A DNA stretch of 64,000 bases from an uncultured Flavobacteriaceae bacterium (GTDB lineage Bacteria > Bacteroidota > Bacteroidia > Flavobacteriales > Flavobacteriaceae), in assembly GCA_947494565.1 (NCBI GenBank), contig CANLVG010000006.1, forward strand, positions 310,001 to 374,000. Direction: 5' to 3'. Position numbers and translations under genes: made by a program. The notes beneath the pieces were generated by a model. That model saw only the letters and a program-made list of their open reading frames with translations, was not told the origin of the DNA and ran no database searches. Of the stretch, positions 45,701 through 53,433 are shown piece by piece. The stretch's first letter is position 1. Each line of letters opens with the position of its first letter.

Positions 45701-46240
45701 ATCACATCCGCCGCGGAGCAACAAGCTGACATTGCGGCCAACTATATTCTCGGGGATTTTAGCAGTATCTATACCGGTTCCGTATTAATGAATATTCTAA
45801 AGTTCGAGAATCTTGATTTGTGCAGTATCGGTATGGTGAACGCACCAAAAGAGGATAGTGCCTATGAGGAAATAATTTTGATGGATGCCAGTAAACGCTT
45901 CTATAAAAAATGTATCGTTAAAGATGATATGTTAAAGGGAGCTATTCTGATGGGGGATAAAAACGAATTTGCAGAGTTCAAGCGCTTGATTGAAGAAGAA
46001 ATCGAACTCTCTGAAAAACGGAATGAACTCCTGCGTGGAGCGTCAAATACGATGCCACTAAAAGGAAAATTGATTTGTTCGTGTAGTCAGGTTGGGGAAG
46101 GTAATATATGGGATGCTATTGCCGGTGGCTGTGATACTTTTAATAGACTATGTTCTGAAACCGGGGCCGGTTTGGGCTGTGGTAGCTGTAAGCCAGAAGT
46201 AAAAGCTTTGTTGGATGGTCAGCTCGCAATTTTACAATAG
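42710..46240 (+). CDS. nasA: Assimilatory nitrate reductase fused to FAD/NAD(P) oxidoreductase and BFD domain
   Basis: The protein has 1176 residues. The N-terminal part (about 1-690) is a molybdopterin nitrate reductase: 4Fe-4S motif CSYCGVGC...CSKGRN, probable Mo-ligand cysteine in NSRLCMSSA, and a C-terminal dinucleotide-binding region. Residues about 700-1090 form an NAD(P)/FAD reductase domain like NirB (VVIGAGAAAYRF; VVIVGGGLLGLELAAAL). The end (about 1115-1176) is a BFD 2Fe-2S domain (CSCSQVG ... GCGSCKP). One chain thus carries electrons from NAD(P)H to nitrate, with no separate NasB. It acts in the cytoplasm, giving nitrite to NirBD. Confidence 0.93.
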   Translation: MQKKKTEKTICSYCGVGCGIEVTVDTRGTITVEGDEDYPVNKGMLCSKGRNLNYVAQDTSDRILHPEMRWSRNHPLQKVSWDTAFERAAAVFKSIIAKHGPNSVGFYVSGQCLTEEYYLANKIAKGFIGTNNIDTNSRLCMSSAVVGYKKTVGEDSVPIAYADIELADTFLIAGANPAWCHPILYRRLEQRKADNSEVKVIVVDPRKTQTAAAADLHLQILPGTDVVLFNAIARWLIDKRKIDKNFIKKHTVNFEAVKEMAFSLSIRQAADKCGIPASEIRKAAQYIAESSKFLSMWTMGLNQSVIGVAKNVSLLNISLLTGQIGKPGCGPFSLTGQPNAMGGREVGGMANLLAAHKDLGNPIHRKEVHDFWGGKEIQGEPGYTATEMFDALEKGKLKAIWIICTNPVVSMPNAHKVERALKNAAFVVVQDISHDSETTKFADLLLPAAGWLEKEGTMTNSERRISYLPKVIDPPAEALPDVEILWRFAQAMGFKGFDYSTASEVYDEHCLLTKGTNIDISGLNYDRLKNEGSFQWPVPHPTHPGTPRLFKDNIFYTHDTKAHFNTPATLYNSSEATDIDFPLILNTGRIRDQWHTRTKTGKVKRLLTHIPQPYLEMNKVDAYLRKLKDGDIAVIKSRRGAVQVKVKVTGDSRDGVVFLPMHWGKVLNNDFGRANNITNDIVDPVSKEPDFKYCAVQVEKFVKQEQKIVVIGAGAAAYRFIQSYREKNQKDVLNVFSKEKDPFYNRVLLPEYVSDELSWESLEKLKQGELEKLNVNLHPGIGITNIDETAQKVMDTDGNEHSYDLLVMATGSRAFVPSEVKMDVPGRFTMRERGDADKLKRYLKETGLAAEEQHVVIVGGGLLGLELAAALKKIHVNISIVQRAPRLMERQLDNVASRLLAEDVVERGINIYFDNEVSTVFEEKESTDSLLVNLKTGRTIQCNAIVYAIGTRPNIELAKQSNLETRRGVVVNSYLQTSNPSIFALGEIAEFENALFGITSAAEQQADIAANYILGDFSSIYTGSVLMNILKFENLDLCSIGMVNAPKEDSAYEEIILMDASKRFYKKCIVKDDMLKGAILMGDKNEFAEFKRLIEEEIELSEKRNELLRGASNTMPLKGKLICSCSQVGEGNIWDAIAGGCDTFNRLCSETGAGLGCGSCKPEVKALLDGQLAILQ

Positions 46241-46254
46241 CAGAGGGTCAAATT

Positions 46255-46310
46255 GAGCGGAGTAGAAATGTTTAGATGGACGTAGCCCTTCGACTCCGCT
46301 CAGCATGACT
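46255..46310. repeat. Short intergenic palindromic repeat
   Basis: GAGCGGAGT (46255-46263) pairs with ACTCCGCTC (46293-46301). The right half, CCCTTCGACTCCGCTCAGCA, is the best copy of the repeat family also seen at 21.8 and 41.7 kb. It could form a hairpin between the nas and rubredoxin genes. Confidence 0.6.
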
Positions 46311-46329
46311 TTAGTTTAATGATAAAACT

Positions 46330-47772
46330 ATGAATGACGATTTGCACCGCATATTGATACGTGGGGGAGTGACCTCACCGGGAGAATTGAAAGATATCAT
46401 TTTCATGCTAGAGACTGCTGGTTTGAAGGAAGTCCATTTTGGGTCACGCCAAGATTTGCTTTTTCCGATGAAGGCGGCCGACGAAGTACAGTTAGAAAGT
46501 ATCTCGCAATTCAATACCGAAATTGTTGGTGAACGCAAGTATCAGAATATTGTGTGCAGCTATGTTTCCGCAGATATTTTTGACATGACCTATTGGTTAA
46601 AAGGGTCTACTTATCTCTATATTTTAGAAGGTTTTGGCGATAACCCCAAGCTTAAAATCAACATCACTGACCCGAAACAAAGACTGGTACCCATTTTTAG
46701 TGGTGACTTGAATTTTGTTGCCTCTGAGAGCGAAGATTACTGGTATTTGAATGTCAAACTTCCCCATTGGCAGCGGTCGGCTACCTATCCCGTATTGATT
46801 TATACATGGGATATTGCCAAAATTTCCCAGGCTATTGAAACCATTTACGAGGATATTCAAGATGTAGAAGAGCTCTTTTTTGTACTCAGCAAAAAGTTGG
46901 ATACGAATAACAAGGCCATTGAAAAAGAATTGAAAATCGAGTATACGACTTTTCCCTATTACGAAGGAATGAACCGTATGGGGATTGACCAATATTGGCT
47001 GGGCTTGTATTGGCGAAACAACAAGTATGACCTCGCTTTTTTAAAGGAGTTTTGTGGTTTTTGTTTGGATAATAGTATTGGTAAACTATGTATTACTCCA
47101 TGGAAATCCTTCATCGTAAAAGGTATAAAAAAAGACAGTCGCTTAGAATTAGAACGCTTTTTAGGACAATGGGGAATCAATGTACGTCACTCCCAATTGG
47201 AAATGAATTGGCATGTGCCCGTAGATGATTCAGAAGCTTTGGAACTCAAGAAGTTCTTAGTCAGAAGTTTCGACCAAAATGATATCAGCACCTATGGCCT
47301 AACTTTCGGAATTAGTAACGATGTCGGTAAACGTTCTCATTTTGCTTCGGTGATTATTGAGAAGAATGCTCTTCCTGCAATTGTACAAGACTTTGAAGTA
47401 CGACCAACCTATAATGTATTGCATTTCGAAAATTTTGACCCGAATACACAAAAATACCTGGCTTACGCGCAGGACGTAGATAAGATAGAACTCCCAGGAT
47501 TGTTAATGGAGCTCAGTAAAAAGTACTTTGTCGAATTGGGCAAATTGGCAACAAGAGAAGAACCCGTGAATGGCAACAGTGAAAAGCAAAAGCAGTTCGT
47601 CTATCAATGCCAATCTTGTTTTACCGTATACGACAAATTGTATGGCGATGCCAAAGCAGGAATATCGGCGGGGACTATTTTTAAAGATTTGAAGGAATCT
47701 TACCAATGCCCGGTTTGTGATTCCCCAAAGAAGAATTTTGAGAAAGTAGAGTTAGAAATCAATAGTTTCTAA
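46330..47772 (+). CDS. Rubredoxin-domain protein with degenerate nitrite/sulfite-reductase-like halves
   Basis: The 480-residue protein ends in a rubredoxin domain (about 425-475: YQCQSCFTVYD ... YQCPVCDSP), with four cysteines for one iron. Residues 1-420 look like two halves of the sulfite/nitrite reductase ferredoxin-like fold (RILIRGGVTSPGELKDI and GSRQDLLFPMK; GKLCITPWKSFIVKGI). However, the siroheme-4Fe4S cysteine set C-x5-C/C-x3-C is missing. It may be an electron-transfer or assembly factor for the nitrate or nitrite reductase; this is inference. It is the last gene of the cluster before repeat copy C. Confidence 0.8.
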   Translation: MNDDLHRILIRGGVTSPGELKDIIFMLETAGLKEVHFGSRQDLLFPMKAADEVQLESISQFNTEIVGERKYQNIVCSYVSADIFDMTYWLKGSTYLYILEGFGDNPKLKINITDPKQRLVPIFSGDLNFVASESEDYWYLNVKLPHWQRSATYPVLIYTWDIAKISQAIETIYEDIQDVEELFFVLSKKLDTNNKAIEKELKIEYTTFPYYEGMNRMGIDQYWLGLYWRNNKYDLAFLKEFCGFCLDNSIGKLCITPWKSFIVKGIKKDSRLELERFLGQWGINVRHSQLEMNWHVPVDDSEALELKKFLVRSFDQNDISTYGLTFGISNDVGKRSHFASVIIEKNALPAIVQDFEVRPTYNVLHFENFDPNTQKYLAYAQDVDKIELPGLLMELSKKYFVELGKLATREEPVNGNSEKQKQFVYQCQSCFTVYDKLYGDAKAGISAGTIFKDLKESYQCPVCDSPKKNFEKVELEINSF

Positions 47773-47938
47773 TTCAAGAAATTTTTGGCAATTTTGGTGT
47801 ATTGATTGATTTTCCAATTCAGTAGTGTAAAGGAAGCGTAAAATTTGCCTTTATGAGTGCCATTTTGAACCAAGTTTGGAGTTAGGCAATCATGTAAAAT
47901 AAGGTCTTTAAGTAATTATAATTAATATAGTATTAGTT

Positions 47939-48010
47939 CTGTCGTCCCGACTAACCGGAAGAGTGATTTGCGAAAGCAGGTCACTTTTTTGTTTTTAGAA
48001 GCTTTCAAAA
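47939..48010 (+). repeat. Attachment-site-like repeat, copy C (diverged)
   Basis: CTGTCGTCCCGACTAACCGG followed by GTGATTTGCGAAAGCA and a T run aligns without gaps to the tRNA-Pro tail and terminator (copies A and B), with about one mismatch in seven, including loss of CCA. It keeps the hairpin. It closes the 19.6-kb nitrate segment on the right. Confidence 0.75.
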
Positions 48011-48230
48011 TTAAGGTAAGTCCACCGGTCATTGAATTGGGTGATGTGTATTGAAAATTGAAACCAAAACTCATTGAAGTAAGTAGAATCGCTTTAATGC
48101 TTTGATCGATACGGAGTTTGAGTAATGTCTTTCTATTATTCAACTGCAAGGATGACTGGGTCACTTGAGCACAGAAGGTTCAGGCTGTTAGAATTCAAAG
48201 CACATCATTAGCCTTTTTTGGTATTGATAT
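48011..48230. other. Intergenic stretch, nothing recognised
   Basis: This stretch between repeat copy C and the putative protease gene has no convincing reading frame, hairpin or motif. Confidence 0.5.
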
Positions 48231-49250
48231 TCAATGTTTTAGCTTGGCCAAGACTTGGGAAAACTTTTCGGAGAACTGGTAATCGGTCTCCTCCAGTTGC
48301 TCGTAGGATCGAATAAAATCGATTGCGCTCAACTCCAACAGTTTTACTACCTGTGATGTACCTAATTTGGACTCCATTGTGCGCATCATGTCATAGAATA
48401 CAAAATAGGCGGGACTATCATACATGCCGGACAACGAAAGATCATCAACAAAGTCGTAGTCACATCTTTGTTCGAACAAATCAATAACCAACAATTCAAA
48501 GAGTCTGTAGTTTGTCTCTTTGCGCCGCTGGTTTTTGTTGTAAATTTTTTGATTGAACAGGGCATAGCCGCTGGCATTTTCGACCTTTGTAAAATCTGCA
48601 ACATAGGTGGCCATTCCTTCCCGGAAAGCTTGTTCTATATAGTAGGCCGCGGGTTCGTTTTTTGAGAGCTTAGGCCTGGTCTGGTCTTGTATAAGATGCA
48701 AGACTTCATGCTTACAAAGGAGTTGAAGTCCGACAGCATCGTTTTTTTCAAAAGACGATACATCTATATAAAAGGAATTCGGTTCACCGTCCATCGTCCA
48801 TCCTCCACCGATAGCTCCAAAAACGAAATATAACGTGATATGACGCTGGTTTGACGCCGGCAAAAAGTCGCCTAGGCTTTCAATCAAAGCCCTTTTTATT
48901 TTGGACTCTTCCGTTTTGAGATTGGTGACAAATTCGGCACCGATTTGAAACTTGGGCTTGACACGACTATAGAAAAACAGATCCGGAGCATCACTTTCGG
49001 TCAGCAGGTGGCCTAAACTTTCTTTAAATGCCTTTTCGTTGGCCGACGGGCGGTAGGATTTCATTTTTTTTAGAAAACCCTGGGTTCCTTGACTGGAGAC
49101 CAGTTGCTCAAAACGGATATCGGTAATGGTGTCTTCAGCCCGAAGGGTTTGGATACCCTCGATCATGTCATAATTAAAGGTAATCTCTAATTGTCCATAT
49201 AAGGAAGGGAGGACAAGTAGGGCAATAAAGCAAAAAATATGGTTTTTCAT
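48231..49250 (-). CDS. Putative secreted zinc-dependent protease (DUF5700-like)
   Basis: The 339-residue protein has a signal peptide (to LYGQ). It carries an HExxH zinc motif at 181-185 (CKHEVLHLIQDQ) and a downstream EGMATY glutamate about 30 residues later as a likely third ligand, the layout of gluzincin-type metallopeptidases. It resembles DUF5700 putative Zn-proteases. A second HExxH protein of similar build is encoded at 55.2 kb. Substrate is unknown; it stands alone with no operon partners. Confidence 0.75.
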   Translation of the reverse strand: MKNHIFCFIALLVLPSLYGQLEITFNYDMIEGIQTLRAEDTITDIRFEQLVSSQGTQGFLKKMKSYRPSANEKAFKESLGHLLTESDAPDLFFYSRVKPKFQIGAEFVTNLKTEESKIKRALIESLGDFLPASNQRHITLYFVFGAIGGGWTMDGEPNSFYIDVSSFEKNDAVGLQLLCKHEVLHLIQDQTRPKLSKNEPAAYYIEQAFREGMATYVADFTKVENASGYALFNQKIYNKNQRRKETNYRLFELLVIDLFEQRCDYDFVDDLSLSGMYDSPAYFVFYDMMRTMESKLGTSQVVKLLELSAIDFIRSYEQLEETDYQFSEKFSQVLAKLKH

Positions 49251-49627
49251 CAGTTGGTTTTAGCGTCCGTCCTAAAAATAAGCAACCGGATGGAAAAAAA
49301 TCTTTATTTCGATTGATTTGTATTGCAAACTGGTCTCAATCCGATTTTTGAGACTTCTTGTTTTCGAAGGATGTTATTACGACATATACCTTCGAGACTC
49401 GTAATGGGCGTCAGAAAAAAATGTTTCTGTTATTGATTGGTCTTTTCTCCTAAAGTGAAAGGAGAATCGGGAAGTGATTGTTGGAGGAATAGATGGGGCA
49501 GGGGTAGCCGATGATTCTAACGGTACAGTGACTTCACGGCTCGCAAACTCGAAGTTTCCCTTACAATCGACCATTTTATGAGATTTTTTTTTGAATAAGT
49601 CAAATCATCTAAATAAATCAAATTCAA
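49251..49627. other. Intergenic region between divergent genes
   Basis: This holds the promoters of the protease-like gene and the PDZ hydrolase gene. A 65-codon minus-strand frame at 49377-49574 is proline/serine-rich and has no family resemblance, so it is not called. No boxes or terminators stand out. Confidence 0.5.
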
Positions 49628-50944
49628 ATGTTCAAGTATTTAACACTAGTAGTACTTTTTTCAAGCACTCTTTCCTTTGCCCAAGATTTACCTAGAAGGG
49701 CCGCCTTTGAATCAAAAATCGCTTGGCCCGATAATAAGACTCCAGGAGCGGTGATAAACGATATCATAGCAGGTTCTCCTTTGGACAAAGCGGGGTTTCA
49801 AAAAGGAGATCTGATAATTGCGGTAAATGACAGACTTGTAGGCAATCAAGAGGATTGGAGTGCAATCACCTACGGTTTGAGATCTGTAGCGGATACTAAA
49901 ATCGAGGTCAAGCGTAATGGAAAGCTCGTTTCAGCTAAAGTACGGCTAAAGGCAATGCCCTATGAAGAGAATAGCAATGTAAAGACCCTGTACGAGACAG
50001 TGGTCAATGATTTTGGTATAAAGCAACGTGCCATAATAACGATACCAAAAGGAAAGGAGTTGCAGAAAAACCCGGCCATTATTCTCATACAAGGCTTAAG
50101 TTGTTCTTCAGTGGAAAAGTATTCTGGCAGGAGTAACAATTGGGTAAAGCTCATACAAGACCTTGCCGAAAAATCGAACATGGTACTTTTTCGAATTGAA
50201 AAACCCGGTGTTGGCGATAGTGAAGGCGACTGCGGAAAAGTTGATTTCAAAACAGAGCTAAACGGATATGAATCCGCGGTCAAATATTTGAAAAGCAGAC
50301 CTTACGTCGATACCGCTAAAATTGTTGTCTATGGCAACAGTATGGGTAGTGCCCTAGCACCATACCTTGCAAATACCTATGACCTCGCCGGGGTTATCTC
50401 TGATGGTACTTTTTTTAAAACCTGGTTTGAGCATATGTTGGAGATTGAGCGAAGAATACTGAATATAGAAGGCAAGACACAAGAAGAAGTTTATGAACTG
50501 ATGAATACGGTTTACATTCCGTTGTATTATGAAATGCTTGTTAAAAAACGCAGTTTCGCAGCCATACTAAAAGATCATCCTGCCTATAAAAAGTACCATC
50601 GGCAAGGGTTGTACCACATGTATGGTAGGTCAATGCAGTATTATCACCAAGTACAGGATTTCAACTTTGCCAAGCAATGGGAAGACCTGAAGGTACCTGC
50701 CCGAATACGATGGGGAACCAATGATTGGATAATGACCGAAAGTGATAACAATATGATTGTGTCGGTTCTAGAAAAAAATGACCATCCTGATTATGAGCTT
50801 TTTAAATATGAGGGTCTTGACCATTGGAGTACCTTACACCCTGATTATGCCAGTAGTTATCACTTTAAACCAGGCGAATGGGAGTCGGATGTTAGCCAGC
50901 AAATTATCGATTGGGCTTGGGAAATCTTAAAAAAGGACCAGTAG
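49628..50944 (+). CDS. Secreted PDZ-alpha/beta hydrolase fusion protein
   Basis: The 438-residue protein has a signal peptide (to SFAQ). A PDZ domain (about 30-110, with PLDKAGFQKGDLIIAVNDRLV) comes first, then a serine alpha/beta hydrolase domain. That domain has ILIQGLSCSSVEKYS as oxyanion region, nucleophile in VVYGNSMGS, acid in WGTNDW and histidine in GLDHWST. It is probably a periplasmic esterase or peptidase whose PDZ domain binds peptide tails. It converges with the AraC-type regulator gene, ending one base before it. Confidence 0.87.
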   Translation: MFKYLTLVVLFSSTLSFAQDLPRRAAFESKIAWPDNKTPGAVINDIIAGSPLDKAGFQKGDLIIAVNDRLVGNQEDWSAITYGLRSVADTKIEVKRNGKLVSAKVRLKAMPYEENSNVKTLYETVVNDFGIKQRAIITIPKGKELQKNPAIILIQGLSCSSVEKYSGRSNNWVKLIQDLAEKSNMVLFRIEKPGVGDSEGDCGKVDFKTELNGYESAVKYLKSRPYVDTAKIVVYGNSMGSALAPYLANTYDLAGVISDGTFFKTWFEHMLEIERRILNIEGKTQEEVYELMNTVYIPLYYEMLVKKRSFAAILKDHPAYKKYHRQGLYHMYGRSMQYYHQVQDFNFAKQWEDLKVPARIRWGTNDWIMTESDNNMIVSVLEKNDHPDYELFKYEGLDHWSTLHPDYASSYHFKPGEWESDVSQQIIDWAWEILKKDQ

Positions 50945-52036
50945 TTATAGGGGTCGCATCTGCTCTTGATACTGCTTTGGGGTGATACCTTCTCGTTGCT
51001 TAAACTGCCGATAAAAGGTGGCCTTCGACGAAAACCCTACTTTTTCGGCGATTCCGATCAGACTGTACTTATGGTTTTCCTCCAGTACAATTAACGACTT
51101 GAATTCATTTACCCGTAAGGTATTTATGAATTCAAGAGGAGTCTGGTCGAATTCTTTTTTTAAAAACAACTTGAACTGAGCTGCCGAGATTTTGTCCGTT
51201 TTCAATAAACTTTTCAAGTCGAAATCAGGTTGGGTGAATACTTTTTTGGTATCAAAATGGGTTTGTATGAATTGCCGTATGACATCCTCATCGGAGATGG
51301 TGTCGTACCTATTGTAAATACGATTTCCCAGAAGAGCTGATTTTAAACTGGGAGATTCTAAAATGGCAAAGATCAAAATACCAGTGGTAACCAATATGGC
51401 TAAGATTTGATAAAAATCCTGGAAGAGAAAATCAAATGACGCCCGATAATCCGATTCGGGCAGCATAATTTCATATAAGGTTTTCGTATTCAAACGAAGC
51501 TGATAGAGGGATATAATCCAGAAAAAAAGCGCATAGCGTATGTAGCTCTTTTTTAGAAGTTTGCTCTTTAGGATCTTAAGTATTGGAATACCCAAAAAGA
51601 GATACCACAGATAAGAGAAAAATATAAATAGATGAACAGCGGCGACAATGCGAATGATGTTTTCGGCATAAAAGTCCTTGAAGCCAAACTTTATGGTCAT
51701 GTAGGTCACATGTAAAAGTGCAGGCAATGACAGATGAACAAGCAACTTTCTTTTGCCTATTTTTTTATGCTGTATGGTATAGATAAATAGAAACAAAAAA
51801 GCAGGTAGAAAAACGTGTTTATAGCCCCCCAGCAAAATATTGAAAAACAAGTTGTTGTTGAATGTCGGCCAATATAGCGTATAGATAAAGGGCAAGGCGA
51901 GAAAGCAACACAAAGCACCTAGAATTTTATTCTTCACAGGTTTATTCCATAAATTGAAAATACCCAAAACCAAAAGTTGAAGGTATAAACAAACAAAAAT
52001 TCCGGTGGCTATCGATTCCGCCCAATACGCGTTCAT
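50945..52036 (-). CDS. Membrane-anchored AraC family regulator (copy 1)
   Basis: This 363-residue protein has about seven hydrophobic helices (residues 8-235) and a cytoplasmic AraC DNA-binding domain (about 265-360, ending EKVGFSSKATFYRQFKQREGITPKQYQ). The membrane part presumably senses a signal directly and controls DNA binding. It is related in layout to the protein encoded at 53.4-54.5 kb. It is divergent to, and 470 bases from, the SRPBCC gene. Confidence 0.9.
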   Translation of the reverse strand: MNAYWAESIATGIFVCLYLQLLVLGIFNLWNKPVKNKILGALCCFLALPFIYTLYWPTFNNNLFFNILLGGYKHVFLPAFLFLFIYTIQHKKIGKRKLLVHLSLPALLHVTYMTIKFGFKDFYAENIIRIVAAVHLFIFFSYLWYLFLGIPILKILKSKLLKKSYIRYALFFWIISLYQLRLNTKTLYEIMLPESDYRASFDFLFQDFYQILAILVTTGILIFAILESPSLKSALLGNRIYNRYDTISDEDVIRQFIQTHFDTKKVFTQPDFDLKSLLKTDKISAAQFKLFLKKEFDQTPLEFINTLRVNEFKSLIVLEENHKYSLIGIAEKVGFSSKATFYRQFKQREGITPKQYQEQMRPL

Positions 52037-52510
52037 TTTCAGTCTATTTTATTCAAACCATAAGTTGGTAACCGTTAAGACATTCCTTGTTTGATATGGC
52101 CCAAGAGAACTGATTTCAAAAACCAAAGCCATACACTATTGATACATCAATACTTCGATAAAGAGGATTATCAATACGTCTCACCGGTTTAGAACTTTTT
52201 CAATTTATGCTAATTTTTTGAAACCTCAAGCCGACCCTGTAAATATGAATTAAAAATCCGGTCTTCCCAAAAACGAATGATTTGGCGTAGGCCAAAATCA
52301 TTGTGAATAGGTCTCAAAACTTGAAATGAGACTAAAATAAGTCTGCTTGTAGTTTTCTTGAACGCTAATTTTGATGGTCAATGCAGACCTGAAACATGAG
52401 GTTGAGCGCTTAAAGCGATTGCCTTTCAACACCCAAATACCCATGTCAAGGCGATACGGTTGTATCGTATCGAAGGGGGGGCGTGATATCCAATAAATTG
52501 AAATAAGAAT
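52037..52510. other. Intergenic region with one hairpin
   Basis: This is a 474-base gap without a convincing gene. AATGATTTGGC and GCCAAAATCATT around 52276-52302 form a near-perfect hairpin with no T run, so it may be an operator or RNA structure for the divergent genes. A minus-strand frame at 52298-52585 overlaps the SRPBCC start and is rejected. Confidence 0.45.
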
Positions 52511-52966
52511 ATGGAAAATGTAGTAAAAGCAGTGACTGAAAAAACCCTTTTCAGTAGAACCACGTCGATTCAAAAGCACATCCATACCGATCCAGAGACG
52601 CTATGGAGTATTTTGGTCGATGGCGAGAAATATACCAAATGGAACAGTACGATTACCCATTTTGACGGTCAGATTAAAAAAGGAGCTACCATTCGATTGA
52701 AAAGTTATCTTGATGAAAAACGCACTTTCAAATTGAAGGTGAAAGAACTGATCGAAGGTGAAAAATTGGTGTGGGGTGATGGAATGGGAAAGAGAACTTT
52801 TGATTTAAAAGCCAACGATTCCGGTACCCTGTTTTCTATGAGTGAAAAAATTGGAGGCCCGTTTTTCCCCTTATTTGCCAAGATGATCCCCTCTTTTGAT
52901 GAGGCATTCGAAAAGTTTGTAAACGATCTGGAAAACGAAGCTATAGCAATTGAAATTAAAAACTGA
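52511..52966 (+). CDS. SRPBCC family protein
   Basis: The 151-residue START/Bet v1-like protein has the typical opening HIHTDPETLWSILVDGEKYTKWNSTI, a central GEKLVWGDGMGKRTF strand and a long C-terminal helix. These fold around a hydrophobic cavity; no ligand is known. Its stop overlaps the next start by one base, so the two proteins are made together. Confidence 0.88.
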   Translation: MENVVKAVTEKTLFSRTTSIQKHIHTDPETLWSILVDGEKYTKWNSTITHFDGQIKKGATIRLKSYLDEKRTFKLKVKELIEGEKLVWGDGMGKRTFDLKANDSGTLFSMSEKIGGPFFPLFAKMIPSFDEAFEKFVNDLENEAIAIEIKN

Positions 52967-53385
52967 TGAACTACAAAGAAAAAATCGGCACCAAAGAAAA
53001 CCCATTACTACTCAAGACACCCCCTTTATCTTCTGAGTATACGATGCACGTTGACATTAAGAACGATAGGGAAGTGTTGGTGTGTACGGTCGGCAAAACG
53101 ATTTTGTACTATGATATCAGCATAATCGAAGACCTCTATCAAATGCTTTTAGAACATGGAGATTGGATGTTTTTAGGCAGCAAAGATGAAAAGGTGGAGG
53201 CAAAGCCTGATACCGTGGAGTTCTGGGGGCGCGCTGCCGATAACCCTATTGGAGGATGGTATGGCCTCAGAAAAGGATTTCGAGGTCGGGTGGGCATGTA
53301 CATCCCCCCTTTATTGGAAGCTTTGGGTTACGCAGCGGTGGAGCACAACAAGCGAAACAATCGCATGCGGGCGATTAAAAGATAA
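52966..53385 (+). CDS. Conserved protein of unknown function (DUF6855-like)
   Basis: The 139-residue soluble protein is possibly of DUF6855 (remembered match, not checked). It shows HVDIKNDREVLVCTVGKTILYYDISIIEDL and a Gly-rich GGWYGLRKGFRGRVGMYIPP segment near the end. It is coupled to the SRPBCC gene, and the converging AraC-type regulator gene ends 48 bases away. No reaction can be proposed. Confidence 0.75.
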   Translation: MNYKEKIGTKENPLLLKTPPLSSEYTMHVDIKNDREVLVCTVGKTILYYDISIIEDLYQMLLEHGDWMFLGSKDEKVEAKPDTVEFWGRAADNPIGGWYGLRKGFRGRVGMYIPPLLEALGYAAVEHNKRNNRMRAIKR

Positions 53386-53433
53386 ACTGGCCGACGTCAT
53401 TTACTAAATTATTTGGGTATGATCATCCATTGG

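Noticed and set aside
49377-49574. Minus-strand frame of 65 codons in an intergenic gap
   Set aside because: Composition is low-complexity Ser/Pro, there is no signal or family, and the frame lies in the promoter region of the PDZ hydrolase gene.
52298-52585. Minus-strand frame of 95 codons
   Set aside because: It overlaps the first 25 codons of the SRPBCC gene and lacks any family pattern.
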